64,000 bases of DNA from Galaxea fascicularis (lineage: Eukaryota > Cnidaria > Anthozoa > Scleractinia > Euphylliidae), in NCBI GenBank assembly GCA_948470475.1, contig OX419343.1, positions 8,380,568 to 8,444,567 of the forward strand. The letters are read 5' to 3'. Of this stretch, positions 11,922 through 23,521 are shown in pieces. Each line of letters opens with the position of its first letter. Position 1 is the first letter of the stretch. The notes beneath the pieces are model-generated. The model was given only the letters and a program-made list of their open reading frames with translations. It was not told where the DNA came from and made no database searches. The position numbers were made by a program, and so were the translations under genes.

Positions 11922-12440
11922 CTATTTATATAGCGCTGATTACATTACAATGTCCAAGAGCGCTTTACAAGTTCCAAAAATAATGATAGTAATAGAAATA
12001 GTAATAAAATTTGTATACTAATATATACAAATAAAAGAATAGGATACTACAAAATATAAAATAATAAAAATCAATAATTAATAATACTTAAATATGTACT
12101 CATAGCTAACAAGAAAAGAACTCTTAAAAAGATGTGTCTTAAGTTTCCTCTTAAAAGTGTCAATAGAGTCACACTTCCTAATTTCTAAAGGAAGACTATT
12201 CCATAATCGAGGTGCACAAACAGAGAAGGCACGTGATCCATATGTCTTAAGATCAAATTTTAAATTTGGTCTCAAGCAGGAGCAATTGCGTAGACGATCT
12301 TAAGTTACGCCTTGGAACATAAGCTTCTAATAATTCACTTAAATAACTAGGTGCAAAACCATTAACTGCTTTAAATGTAAATAATAAAATCTTAAATATT
12401 ATCCTCTGCCTTCTACCTTCTTTACTTAAGTTTTCCGTGT
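11887..12440 (-). mobile_element. 5'-truncated non-LTR retrotransposon (LINE) 3' end, frameshifted
   Basis: The minus strand encodes the end of a LINE reverse-transcriptase ORF in two frames. Bases 12420-12285 read FKAVNGFAPSYLSELL then EAYVPRRNLRSST. After a one-base shift near 12280, bases 12272-12078 read KTYGSRAFSVCAPRLWNSLP then IDTFKRKLKTHLF. The signature AFSV.APRLWNSLP followed by F(K)RxLKTHLF is typical of the C-terminus of jockey/L2/CR1-type elements. The 3' UTR ends in GCGCTATATAAATAGAGTA and a (TTA)n tail. It is dead: truncated and frameshifted. Confidence 0.75.
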
Positions 12441-12600
12441 CGAGGTGGAATTTACGTTAAGCGAATGGCTTAACGTAACTAAGACACGTTGAGCACAAAG
12501 CGAGCATGATCGTACCATTTAGATTATTGAGACCCTGGTTTGTGGTGGGGTATGGGATTTCAACTCGCGACCTTCTTTTCCTCCAGTGATCTATTTGATT
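12440..12600 (-). repeat. Possible tRNA-like SINE fragment
   Basis: The minus strand reads GGTCGCGAGTTGAAATCCC, close to a pol III B box, followed by sequence ending at the LINE fragment. No clear A box is present, so this is tentative. Confidence 0.25.
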
Positions 12601-15600
12601 ATCTTTGTCAACGTCAATCGTTTTTTTTTCTCTCCCTACTATTTTGATACAGCACATCAAATCCAAATTACAACTGAATGTCCTTTTCAGGATGTTGGTG
12701 TAAATTCTATTGAAGGAATACGAAGTTGGAAGGAAAAAGCCATCGCTTCGTCACTCGCTAGCCCGTTTCGTCAGTCGATGCCCCGTCAGACCTGTCATTG
12801 ATTAATTTATACCGCATTAAATGGCAAATCAAGCAAGATGGCGTACTCGCACGGTCTGTCACAAATTTGGAAATTGGCATCTTTTTTTTTTTCGTTGGCA
12901 ATTTTAAGGCGCCTTTTGATTTATGGGTTCCAAACTGGAAAGAAATAACTCGATACTGAGCATCTGAAAAATAGCACACTGGGAATCTCAAAAACGCTGA
13001 AGTGACCTTTTTTTATTCGTTTAAACCCTTCGCACGATTCAAGCATTTGAATAGACGTGAAGCTGTGTTCACTATGTGGTCCTTACTTCTCCACGGCTGG
13101 CTGCACATCACGAAAGGTGTCTTCTCTAGTTCGCACACCCTATTGTCGCTATTGGTGTAAACAATGCAACGAGGTAATGTTTGGGGTGACTCTAAATATA
13201 GCTACGTGATGATTTATTTTTGATTTGATTTTTTTTTCACATTTTGGCTTCAAGATTGCACCAAAGTGCCAGAACTGCCTAACTGCGTGTTACAATCCAT
13301 TTCTATCCGGAACGGCAACGAAGACACCTAGTTATTTTATAGTCTTAGACAGCTTGCTAATTTTGAGCTAGTTTTGGACTGTAATTTCCAAAGGTGCTAG
13401 CAGTAGCTAGCCCCATTTCTCTTCCCGATTAAAACCTGAGAAAACTACAGCCAAGGAATTAGTTCTCCAGCGCTGCAGCTGCAAAAATTGAGGTAACATT
13501 TCGCTAAAAAGCTGTAATTGCCCGTCATATTTTAACCCAATCTTTTGAACAGAAAAATGGCCATAGCTTCCGAACAAACAAGCATATTCCACAGAGAGCA
13601 AACGTAGTGTTGTATTCACGTGGTTGTCAAACAAGACCCCACCCTAGCGACAAAACCAGCTATCGTCTCCCGGCAACTGGTCAGTTCATACAACGACACC
13701 CAGTCAGTTTAAACTGCGTTCACAGCTTACCCTTGGTAAGTACATCATTAAACAGTGCATCTGTAGCTTTCGACAAATACCAGTAATGTTTTCTTCACCC
13801 TATAAAAAAATACTTCCCCGTAACTTTCGTTTTTCATTCTCCGTATAATTACACTGATAAATTAACCGTTTTCGCCGACAACGTACCGTGTTGTGGAAGT
13901 TAACGTAGAAAAACAGACTTGAAATGGAGATCTAGCGTTTTTTTCTTCTAGTTTCCGCGTTTCTTCGCCATAAACGACATTTTGTGCTATTTTGTATATC
14001 TTACATAACAACACACAGATTTTACCAGCCGAACAACTTGTTGGCTATAGGCTTATAAAGCTATAAACGACTCCATTTTGTGCCGAATACTTTGTATGTC
14101 CCTCAGTCTACGAAACCTACACTCAAGAGATTAAACTCCCAAGCTTTTAATTTTAGTCTCTACGTTTCTTTCAAACTTGGAAACAAACTTCCTCGTTTCC
14201 CCGTTCCCTGAAGTGTGGCCTCGTGCTCGACCTCGGCACGGTTGCGTTGGGTGGGAAGTAATCGTGTTGAATGAAGTTCACTTGTTTTACATTTAAGCCA
14301 ATACACACATTGCACTCTTTCCTTACGAAGAGATTGTTGATACTGTTCTTTACTTCCTCGCCTTACAAAATACATGGTATCGAATAACATGCACTCGTTA
14401 TTTTCGTTCCACATGCCACTGATCTCGAGTATTAGAACATCAAGGTCACGAGCTGCCTTAATTAATTAATGCTAATAAGGTATTTTAACTGTCGCCGTTA
14501 CGTTACGAAGTATTATCAGTTTTACTTACAATTCCAGTAGATACGAAAAACACCCCTGTCAGATACGACTAACAATTTGTGGAAACGTGGTTGCCATACT
14601 CTATGAAGAGGCAAAATCTTTTTTTATCTTGATAAAAATCACCCTGCTTCCGGTTTCAAACCAATTGCATTGTCTACGATCCAATTTTAGCTTTGATTTC
14701 GTCCGCTTGGAGTGACCCGTTTCATTTTCAATCTAATTGTCCATAGAGGCCTGAGGGTAACATCAGAAAACGCTAGAATGTTATCTTTTCTGGATAGCGT
14801 TAAGTAAAAAGCCGTAGCCCGATTTCTAATGTACCAATGTCGTTTGGACTATTTCCACACCAAACGTAGCTAAATGACCTTGGCAAAAATCAGTTAATTC
14901 GATTTTTTGGCAAAGAGAGTATTCAAAACGCCAGATAGCTTTCCAGACGAGTCGGCACAGCATAATGACGAATCTATTTTTGTTTGAGAGTCTTATGTGC
15001 CGCAAAATTAGAGAAGTAGCTCTCCTTTGTTAGCAGGTTCCGTAGCGGACAATGATCCTCTAATTTTGTATCCATGCGCGCTCTGTTAACAAAAGACCCA
15101 AGAGTGTTTTTTCCGGCCACCTATGTTGATGTTTTAAGACTGCCTAAAATGCCCCTCTCCTGCCGCGATGTTGTTTAATTGTTTAGACGATGAGTCGTCA
15201 ATATAACAAGCGTGACTGGGGTCACTTTTTGTCAGAGCCGGCCTGCGAAAGGGTCAGTAAGCAGGTTTTGTTCGATTCAAGAAATCGTTTGATGAAGGAG
15301 TCTTCTTTGGTTACCATTAATTGGATTTTCGCAGTGGACCAGTCAATCATTCCGACTTGCAATCCTATATCTAAAGTGTACTTTCGTCACCACAGGATAG
15401 GCCCTTCCTGAACTTGTAGTTATTTGAATTCGTTTGTCCCAGGAGAACGCAGTGCAGTCTGTGAGGAAGGCAAGCAACAACCTAGCGCAGACAGAACATT
15501 TTTCAGCCTTCTCCTTTACGAGCGACACAGCTTTCAACGACCGTGAAGCTAGCATCAAAGGACTAAAGAATCAAATCGAATCAGTTGGCTTCGAACTCAA

Positions 15601-15611
15601 GGTCCTGTAAC

Positions 15612-16046
15612 ATGGTGGTGGAGAAGCCGCGTGGAAGTAATCAATCTCTTAAGAGAAAGAGAAAGCGTCGAAGGAAGCCAAGACTCACTGGATTAAGTAA
15701 ACAAAGACAAACTGCTAATGCTCGCGAACGGGTCCGCATGAGAAGTATCACCGCTGCCATGCTCCAGCTACGTTACCATCTTCCTTCTTCGCTTGCTCCC
15801 AAAGAGAAAAAACTGTCCAAGATACAGACTCTACGCTTCGCAATTCGCTATATCAGTGATCTGTGGGAAGTCCTACAAAGCGCAGATACAGACGCTGAAT
15901 TTCACTCTGTTAAAGAAGAACATTTGGTTCATCCGGAGGGCAAACAAAAGGGAGCACCACAAAGATGCGCCAAGTTTGAGCGTCAAAAAACGCAGCCTAC
16001 ATTCCTTCAGAAATCCATGTCGCACGCATGTGCACAGAACTTATGA
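15612..16046 (+). CDS. bHLH transcription factor, MESP/mesogenin-like
   Basis: This single-exon gene encodes 144 residues with one basic helix-loop-helix domain at about residues 30-89. A long Lys/Arg tract (KRKRKRRRKPR) precedes it. The basic region reads QTANARERVRMRS, helix 1 ITAAMLQLRYHLP, the loop SSLAPKEKK and helix 2 LSKIQTLRFAIRYISDL. The RMR after ARER, the LPxS loop start and L(S/T)KI(Q/E)TLR(F/Y)AI(K/R)YI are the marks of the MESP/mesogenin group, nuclear DNA-binding proteins of mesoderm patterning in vertebrates; the role in cnidarians is not known to me. A TTG nine codons upstream is open but ATG at 15612 is the natural start, and a stop lies in frame just before. Assignment to the neighbouring neurogenin/Twist-like groups is less likely. 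Confidence 0.75.
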   Translation: MVVEKPRGSNQSLKRKRKRRRKPRLTGLSKQRQTANARERVRMRSITAAMLQLRYHLPSSLAPKEKKLSKIQTLRFAIRYISDLWEVLQSADTDAEFHSVKEEHLVHPEGKQKGAPQRCAKFERQKTQPTFLQKSMSHACAQNL

Positions 16047-19000
16047 TATCAACCGCAGAGACTGAAACAAGATCAAGCTTTGTAACTGATATCAGCTAAA
16101 ATAGCTAAGAGTTATAGCCGGAATGAAGAGAACACTGAATGGATTGATTTGATGAGCTTCGTTTTGTTGGATTGTATCTCCATACTTCGCGGTCGAAGAT
16201 ATCTTCGATTCATTTATCTCCGAAGATAATGTAATTAAAGTTGATAAAACGTCGCCATTAGAACAATCTGTCTGCTGTAAAGATAATTTAAAACAAATCA
16301 GGCAATATATGGAGTCGTATAGCACCTTTACTACCAGCTTTTGAGTTGCTGGGCACACTCATGATTTCAGCCAAGTGATTCTAGTTAGGGTGATGATTTT
16401 AAGGTCTTCGTAGTTGCCAAAGTTGATTCTAGAATTAAAATATTAGAACTGCCCTCGTGGTTTTTTACAATGCCCCAAGCTGAAGTTAGTTGTAACAGCG
16501 ATGAAAGATGCTTTGATTGGTAATCGATCTTTTCAATAGAGATGGATTTTGAAACTTCCGATTCACAGTTATAACTCTCATTGGTCCCAGAGCAGTAGGA
16601 AGTAACAGTACTTTCATTACAAGGAGTTCGGAAATTGCGGTTTAAAGGCTTCTTTTTTTCAAAGCGTTTCGACCTTTATTTTTTTATTCCATTAATACAC
16701 TCAACCGAAAATTGGGTACTTCACAACATAATAGTAATACAGCGTAGCCAGGCTTTCTTTTCTGTGTGCTTGCTCCCGGTTTGCTGGAGTATAGCGAACG
16801 AAATTCTGTAAATCAAAATACCATGAGCCCTCCCTTTGCCGTGCATCTTAATGTAAAACTTCAAAGAAGTATCTTTTTTTCCACTTATTACCCTTTTGGC
16901 TTAAATCGGAAGCTACCGATGGTTCTTCTTCCCCTAGGAAACAGTAGCCTTGAACTTGAAGTTCGAGTGGTTATCAATAACTCAACAGCGAACTTGGTTT
17001 CAGTTTCTAAACAGGAACAAGACTTGTAACCTCTTGGTCGCAACCCTTTCTCGGTTACTGTAGCCCAAAAAATAGAATTTATCTGATAGCGACATAAGAC
17101 AAACGACGACGGTTTCCATAATTTAATACAAGCTATCACGGCCCATGGCCGACCCAGCCGGTAATTCTAATGTAAAGAAACCAAATGCATAATCCACAAT
17201 TGACACAGTCATTGACCTAACAAGGCCATCAATGACTGAGGCCTTATCAAAATTCGGTTTTCCTGAAGAGGCCGAGTGAAAATTCCTCATACAGCACTGG
17301 CATTCAGACTATTGGGAGATTCAGCAGTACATGAAATTGTACCATAAAAATTTTATTCTCTTTGCTTGCCTATGGGTCAAGGATTGGCTGAAGGTTTTGC
17401 TTCAGACCGGGACGGACTGGCAATTGACAAATCGAATCGGCTAAAAGCCTTCCACGGCGGATACACAAAACTTTGTTAATAGTACGTGAAACCACGTGAA
17501 GCTAGCGTGTTTTATCATTGTTTACTCAACAGCGAGTCCGTTAACAGTTCAGTTGCCGGCATTACAGGTGGTCGATAAACAAGAGCACGAAATAATAATA
17601 TACTTCACGAACACACTAAACATGATTTGTTTGTAAATTTGTTTAAGTTTCAGCCACATGCTCAACGCTCGATTTACTGCCATTGTGTTTATATCAGATA
17701 ATAAACAAAGGCCCTGTCATCGGCTTGCATTTAAGAGACTTTACAAAATTAATTGACTTATATTGAGTAACCAGTTAATCCGTGGAATAATACGAAATTA
17801 AAAGCAAACGTCCTCGGCGATATTTGCATCTTAAACAAAAATCGAGCAGTGCCCATTAAAAGTTCATTAAACAAACCTCTCACGGCATAAACAATGATAA
17901 ACAAACATTAGCTGATTGTGCGCTGAAACTCTATACAAAGTTTTCCGAATACCACCTGTGAAAGACAAAGCTTTATTTCAGCGAAAATGTCTTTAAATAT
18001 ACCGCCATTTTCGCCCTAGGCGGGCGAACCCAACGCTCTCTTGCTGGGATATTCATGAAGTCAAGTCGGAACATAATGCAGTTTTGATTCATTAGTTATC
18101 CCCCTGGATTTGAACGAGCTTGACTTTTCTTCATATTTCAATTTCTTTTCAACAGGGCTCATTGTAAACTGTGATGATTTACGAGTTAATAACAGTTATT
18201 TGGCTTGTTATTAAAGTTGACTTAAGTCATTAACTCGGCGTGGTAAAACAAAGACCGTTTCGTTGATGAATGATGTAGTTTTAATTATTGAAACAAAATA
18301 AAGTAAAGCTAACGCAAATAAAACCGTATGAAATTTACGTTTTTCCCTACCACTGGTATGTTCGACCAACAGTAACACTCAGTTTATATTTTTGTGGTAT
18401 CCTTCGCAAGTAACACCAAAAAACATATCAGTCTTTTAACTGTTGACATTACAGCTAATTACTATATCATGTACAGAAAACCACGCAAACTGTAAATTCT
18501 TAATTGTGTTCAGTGAGAGTGTGCCAGCTTTTGTAAATGTGAAGTACCATTGAGTGCCTACATTTAGCAACGTTTGGTTAATGAAATTAGGGCAATAGTG
18601 TTTACAATTCCATTAACTCTTATTTAAATGTCTCGATGATACCGGCCACGTGGTCTACCGTTGAACAACGCGGCAGCAACAGTTTTTAGGCAAAGTCTAC
18701 AAACGGGCGTTTCCTATCGAATTTGCTTTTAATTTATTTTCTTTGCTTTTTTTTCTTCGCGCAGACATAAACGATACATCTGCCAGTGGTTTTAAAAATC
18801 TCTTCCTTTAGGCAACGATGTTGAAGATTGTCGTCTTCGGAGGGTGCCAGCACGCGTGCACAAAAAGTTTCCACGTTGAGGGTCCTATAGCTCAAGAGCA
18901 AATTGTTTGGAGGGCCTCATGCTGTTTAATTCACACGGCACTATCATTTCACTGTTCAGTGCCATTTAGTTCATTCCAGGTTTTTATTTCGTAACGCGCC

Positions 19001-19594
19001 GAGTTCAATGAATGTGGTGCACGTGCGTACGCTCCGATAGCAATTGTCAAGAAACAACTCAAACAAACAACCCGCTGTGGAGTGTATGTAAACGAGGAAA
19101 GACGTTTCTAGTCAACTATAAAAATTTGTCGTTTGTGTTTGCCTGTTTCTCTGTTTGTCTGCGTAGAATATCTTTGAATTTAAACCACTGAACTTTAATT
19201 AAAACCCAATGTTTTGAAACAAATTTCATTTCACTTCTGATTACCGGTATCTGGGGAAAATATTGTCTTCCTATTTTAAGATTATACCTCGCCAAACACA
19301 AAGAAAGTTCTGATTGGTTACAATTGGTTACAATGCATTCGCGGCACATGGAAGCATATACACATTGAAGCATTGCAACCATTTCTTCTACTCGTTTAAT
19401 ACTAATCCTTGGTTTCCACGGAGGAAACCCAAAACAAATAGTTCAGCTTACATTGAGGCGTACCTATGAAGGTGCATAAAGTCCTCGATAAAGTTTTAGC
19501 AAAGTGGGTGCCCGTAATTTAACATTTCCTTTACACACGTATTTTTCGTCTCGCACTCCTTTGTGTTCATCGTATCTTGTGTTCCTTTGTGTTC
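16047..19594. other. Intergenic region without recognised genes
   Basis: It is A+T-rich with only short ORFs. An ATTAAA at about 16434 could serve as the poly(A) signal of the bHLH gene. Parts around 16560-17150 may be repeat-derived, but I recognise no family. Confidence 0.4.
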
Positions 19595-20870
19595 ATCAAT
19601 GTAATGTTGCATATATGAATGCTATGTACAATATATCAACAAGCAAACATGTTCATTATAAAATAAAGGCGTCCGATAAAACTAAAAGATGTTTCATAAA
19701 AGATGAGGAAGCGGAAATGATATCGCAAAATAGGAAGTGATGACATTACGTACCCAGGCTCCTCGCAAAAGCAAAGGCTTTTCCTTGAATACAAAATGGC
19801 GTCTGCTGGAGATACAATTTGTCTTCCAGATACAGAAAGGTTTTTCATGGAATTAAGTACAATGATTACCAGAGCACAGCAACAACGAAACGCCACAGCT
19901 ACTCGTTTCGATTCTTCAGAGTTCTTGTTCGCAGACTGGAAGAATACGAAAGAACTTAAGTGTTTTAAATACGAGAATCGAACAATTATACGCAATTATA
20001 TGGCTTCCAGATACAGAAAGGTTTTTCATGGAATTAAGTACAATGATTACTAGAGCAACGCAACAACGAAACGCCACAGCTACTCGTTTCGATTCTTCAG
20101 AGTTCTTCATCGAGTATGTCACTAAATTCCACATCTCGCCCAAAAGGCAACCCAAACTCAAGTCTACGACGAGGAACGGTTCTCTCTGAAATGCTGAGGA
20201 TACTAGCTACATCAGCCCATCGGAACCCTACCTCTCCACCGTAAAGTTTCCAACTGTTCTCGAGCAAGTGCTAATCGTGGTCTTCCAACTTCCCCGTTCC
20301 TTGTTATCGATACAATATGCTGAGTAGCTGACTCGTCAAACGAATCAATATCCCTCTCGGATTCTTCTGCAATTCCCTCGAAGTGACATCGTAGCTCGTT
20401 CAAGATGCCCAGTAATTGGTGTAAGTTGCTGATTAAGCAAATTTCTTGTACGTGAATGATGCATATATTGTGCGTATAATTGTTCGATTCTCGTATTTAA
20501 AACACTTAAGTTCTTTCGTATTCTTCCAGTCTGCGAACAAGAACTCTGAAGAATCGAAACGAGTAGCTGTGGCGTTTCGTTGTTGCTGTGCTCTGGTAAT
20601 CATTGTACTTAATTCCATGAAAAACCTTTCTGTATCTGGAAGACAAATTGTATCTCCAGCAGACGCCATTTTGTATTCAAGGAAAAGCCTTTGCTCTTGC
20701 GTGGAGCCTGGGTACGTAATGTCATCACTTCCTATTTTGCGATATCATTTCCGCTTCCTCATCTTTTATGAAACATCTTTTAGTTTTATCGGACGCCTTT
20801 ATTTTATAATGAACATGTTTGATTGTTGATATATTGTACATAGCATTCATATATGCAACATAACATTGAT
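19595..20870. mobile_element. Large inverted repeat (about 400-bp arms) with transposase fragment
   Basis: 19595-19992 and 20468-20870 are near-identical inverted copies. Each encodes the same 60-odd residues (MASAGDTICLPDTERFFMEL and on), on + at 19796 and on - at 20669. About 100 bp of the left arm (19829-19925) is repeated directly at 20006-20107, and a partial diverged copy of the right end follows at 20881-21030. The centre carries a minus-strand transposase-like fragment. The arrangement looks like a self-rearranged transposon copy: inversion plus internal duplication. It has no intact full ORF. Confidence 0.7.
20103..20403 (-). pseudogene. Helix-turn-helix transposase/integrase-like fragment, frameshifted
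   Basis: From 20403 the minus strand reads MNELRCHFEGIAEESERDID then GRPRLALAREQLETLRWR. After a frame change near 20225 it continues GFRWADVASILSISERTVPR then RRLEFGLPFG and FSDILDEEL. The segment W(A/T)DIAxILxxSERTxxRRRxEFG is a DNA-binding helix-turn-helix that I recognise from integrase-type transposon proteins common in cnidarian and fish genomes. The downstream catalytic domain is missing and one frameshift is present, so it is a dead fragment. The MASAGDT reading frame in the adjacent right arm may be its original N-terminus. Confidence 0.55.
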
Positions 20871-20880
20871 ATATGCATAT

Positions 20881-21030
20881 TCACGTCCGCTTCCTCATCT
20901 TTTATCAAACATCTTTTAGTTTTATCGGACACCTTTAATTTATAATAAACATGTTTGCTTGTTGATATATTGCACATAGCAATCATATATGCAGCATTCC
21001 ATCGATATATGCACATTCGATATTTTGTCC
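20881..21030. repeat. Diverged second copy of the palindrome's outer end
   Basis: CCGCTTCCTCATCTTTTAT and ATCTTTTAGTTTTATCGGAC, seen in the right arm at 20752-20800, recur here with scattered substitutions down to TTGCTTGTTGATATATTG. It is a partial tandem copy. Confidence 0.6.
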
Positions 21031-21044
21031 GTAAAGGGCCTTCA

Positions 21045-21178
21045 TACCTATCCCTGTTTTCTTTTATTTTTTAGTCGGAATCTTTGTAACGTTAATTGTT
21101 TCCTTTTTTATCTTTCTGTAATTGTCATGTACCCTTTTTATGTCCGAGTGAAATAAAGTTGTATCTATTAAAAAAAAA
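21045..21178 (+). mobile_element. Probable LINE-like 3' end with short poly(A) tail
   Basis: The sequence runs through TTATGTCCGAGTGAAATAAA and GTTGTATCTATT into nine A residues. An AATAAA placed just before an A tail in intergenic DNA suggests a retroposed 3' end. There is no ORF. Confidence 0.35.
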
Positions 21179-21317
21179 TGGAGGTGGCCATCTCAGGAGC
21201 CCATGAGTTGGATGCGTTTGGAATTCTGACTGGTTCGTTGCGATGTTAGAGGTCGTTTTTCCAGACTTCATTCTACGGGCTTGGTTTCACAAGAGCCACT
21301 TCAAAACCTCTAAAACA

Positions 21318-22580
21318 TTACGAGGACAACAGTTTCTTAGTTATGATGCCCAAAACAAATTGCACTGTTGTCATGAAACCCGTTACGGAAATCAGTACCT
21401 GAGTGACACTAATACCGAACAGTCTAAACGCAAAGTAGGTCGCCATCTGAACACGGTTGCTGAAGAAATCCAACGAGGCTACACTGAAATTTCCCAGCGG
21501 TCTCTCATCCGTCTGCACTCGTGTACGGTTCACCCACTCACGAAATCTGTTACAATGCACCGTCACCATGGCAGCCCAGAACAGCGGAGACACGAAGAAG
21601 AAGAAAACCAGGCTCGAAAAGAGCATCTCACAGAGGGTGATGAGGCCACCTGGAAGCGATAGCTTTGGGGCCGGAAGAGGATTGGACCACGTGCAGTTAT
21701 AAAACACAAGCCTAACTACATTAGCTTCACCCTCTCCGGAGGCCAGAATTTGCCAGAGATGGAAGTCGACCAGCCATATAACAACAAAGCAGACGAAGTT
21801 AACCAGCAACCACCACTTAACAGCTTCAATCTCGCGCTCCATGAAATCATACAGCTCTTGAAACTCGGCGAGTGCCTCGCTCAGGCCCTCAGACCAGGTT
21901 TGGAATTTCCTCTTGAAATCGTTTATTCTAATGTTGATAGCGGAGCAGGCTGCACTGAATACCAGATTCATTGCCACGCTTGCCAGCGCACAGTAAATGT
22001 AACCAAGAAAGTAAACTAAGGTGATTTGAAGCCATGGCACTGGACGGATGGGTTGCGTGACATAAAGATACACCAGCAAGCCAAGATACGGTAACGTCAG
22101 AATACCAAATAAGACTGTCACGACGACACACGTCATGCCAAAGTTCGCTCGTTGGAAAGCTAAGTAAATATTCCTTCGCAGCCGTTCTTGATTTCTGAAC
22201 CCGTAAAGAGCACCGAATTGATGTGAGAGCGCTAGACCAGAGAACAGAAGCACTGTCGGGAGGCCGCTGGGCGAAGACATCGTGGGATTCTTCGACACGC
22301 AAATAGCAAGGGAAGTCGGAGGTAACCAGGTCATCAAAGAGACAAATAGAGCAAACAAACGGCCGAATTTTCTTGATGTCTCTCCCCTGGTCAGACCCAT
22401 GCACTGCAGCGTTTTGAAGACGAATGCCGCTTTTTTCTCCAGAGCATCGTCGCTCAAATGCTCACTTCCGTTTTCACAACGTAACATCTCGTTCCTTTCA
22501 CTGGTTTCAACTGAGCCGTACCCGTTGAACCGAGTGGCCTCGACAAGTCGTTGGGAAGAAGTACCATAGTGACTCGACAT
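21318..22580 (-). CDS. Seven-helix gustatory receptor-like (Grl) membrane protein
   Basis: This intronless gene encodes 420 residues from ATG at 22580. The frame stays open 63 codons further upstream, but that part (to 22769) is Arg/Ser-rich and unlike a receptor N-terminus. Hydrophobic segments lie at about residues 75-95, 107-125, 147-175, 183-213, 254-280, 312-340 and 382-410, giving seven. The N-terminus of about 70 residues is soluble and Ser/Glu-rich, as expected for the inverted topology of insect gustatory/odorant receptors. A charged stretch before helix 5 (ALAEFQELYDFMEREIEAVK) and the last helix (FRLFGISVTQVL then TGFMTTVQFVLG) resemble the family's helix 7 region. Cnidarian Grl proteins are known, with proposed developmental rather than taste roles. 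An unrelated 7TM family remains possible. Confidence 0.55.
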   Translation of the reverse strand: MSSHYGTSSQRLVEATRFNGYGSVETSERNEMLRCENGSEHLSDDALEKKAAFVFKTLQCMGLTRGETSRKFGRLFALFVSLMTWLPPTSLAICVSKNPTMSSPSGLPTVLLFSGLALSHQFGALYGFRNQERLRRNIYLAFQRANFGMTCVVVTVLFGILTLPYLGLLVYLYVTQPIRPVPWLQITLVYFLGYIYCALASVAMNLVFSAACSAINIRINDFKRKFQTWSEGLSEALAEFQELYDFMEREIEAVKWWLLVNFVCFVVIWLVDFHLWQILASGEGEANVVRLVFYNCTWSNPLPAPKLSLPGGLITLCEMLFSSLVFFFFVSPLFWAAMVTVHCNRFREWVNRTRVQTDERPLGNFSVASLDFFSNRVQMATYFAFRLFGISVTQVLISVTGFMTTVQFVLGIITKKLLSS

Positions 22581-22880
22581 TACGGAGCAGTGAGGACGGA
22601 ATTTTCTTTCTCTTTTGAGTAATTGGTTGGTTGTAACTTTCAATGTTGGGCGCAACGTCCTTTTCGTACCTAGCGAATTAGTTCGTCTTGAACACACTAT
22701 GCTAATGGCAGGGAAGCAAACACCGTTGATTTTTCCGGTTAAAACAGGAAGTGAACTGAGACTCCACACGGGTTGTAATGAACGGGTGGAAAAGGTGGTG
22801 GGAGGTGAGAGGCCTGCTCAGCTAAAGCTCCCGCGCGTTTGCCTTACTACACCCCGTTGTAGAACTTTTGGACAGATTAA

Positions 22881-23098
22881 CCCTTAAATCCTAATAACAG
22901 TATGTATATTCTACGCACCGTTTGCAACACATTTTCTGTGGTGTGCCGATGAGCAGAATTTTTTTAGACGATCAAGACCTTTGTTTCTTGTTGAGCACTT
23001 CCTTGTTGTCTCACAACCTTCATGTTTGATTGAGGCGAGCAGTATAACCATACGGAGAAATTCAGGAATGATCCCTTTTAGGGTTTAATATCACTTTC
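22881..23098. repeat. Dispersed repeat, copy 1 of 3
   Basis: It shares an ordered set of words (CAAGACCTTTGTT, CTTGTTGA, TGTCTCACAACCTT, ATGTTTGATTGAG) with 44648-44843 and more loosely with 29050-29215. The starts (CCTTAAATCCTAATAACAG) and ends (CCCTTTTAGGGTTTA) are also alike. It is non-coding. Confidence 0.55.
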
Positions 23099-23269
23099 TA
23101 AGGCTCTAAGGTCTGTTTACATTACAAAGGTCAACCTTAGAGCTTGGGCTACCTCTGAAATAACCGCCGACTCGGTTAGGTCTGGAGAGTGGGTATGTAC
23201 AGTTACCTGGTCTTGTACCTGTTGGGAATCCCAAATTCTCCAGCAACAAAGATCTCCCGCAGACCACGG

Positions 23270-23520
23270 TAAGGGCTGGTTCACACTTTGACATAAGCAC
23301 ATAAGCATAAGCATAAGCATAAACATCAGCATAAGAAAAATACATGTGTGAACCGGGGTTACATAAGCATAAGCATAAGCATAAGCTCAAGGAATGGAAG
23401 TTTTTCCATTCCTTGTGTTTATGCTTATGCTTATGCTTATGCTTATATAACCCCGGTTCACACATATATTTTTCTTATGCTTATGCTTATGCTTATGTCA
23501 AAGTGTGAACCAGCCCTAAG
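23270..23520. mobile_element. Palindromic MITE with (CATAAG)n arrays, copy 1
   Basis: The ends TAAGGGCTGGTTCACACTTT and AAAGTGTGAACCAGCCCTAA are inverted repeats. The interior consists of CATAAG hexamer runs and their complements, around the hairpin CAAGGAATGGAAG-TTTTT-CCATTCCTTG. It is 251 bp long. Confidence 0.75.
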
Positions 23521-23521
23521 G

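Larger units (their letters stand above)
8250..15611. other. Intergenic region, repeat-rich, no gene recognised
   Basis: Between the coiled-coil gene and the bHLH gene I find only the repeats listed separately and scattered ORFs under 135 codons without recognisable domains. The stretch 13400-13640 translates on the minus strand into a 75-residue frame (start MFDNHVNTTLRLLS) that looks like repeat-derived text rather than a gene. Positions 14000-15180 show nothing distinctive. Confidence 0.5.

Noticed and set aside
15585..15611. Upstream extension of the MESP-like ORF from a TTG codon
   Set aside because: Animal genes start at ATG; nine extra codons lack conserved content and a stop lies just upstream.
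22581..22769. 63-codon N-terminal extension of the Grl-like gene from ATG at 22769
   Set aside because: It is Arg/Ser/Thr-rich and unlike receptor N-termini; the shorter 420-residue form has the usual family length.
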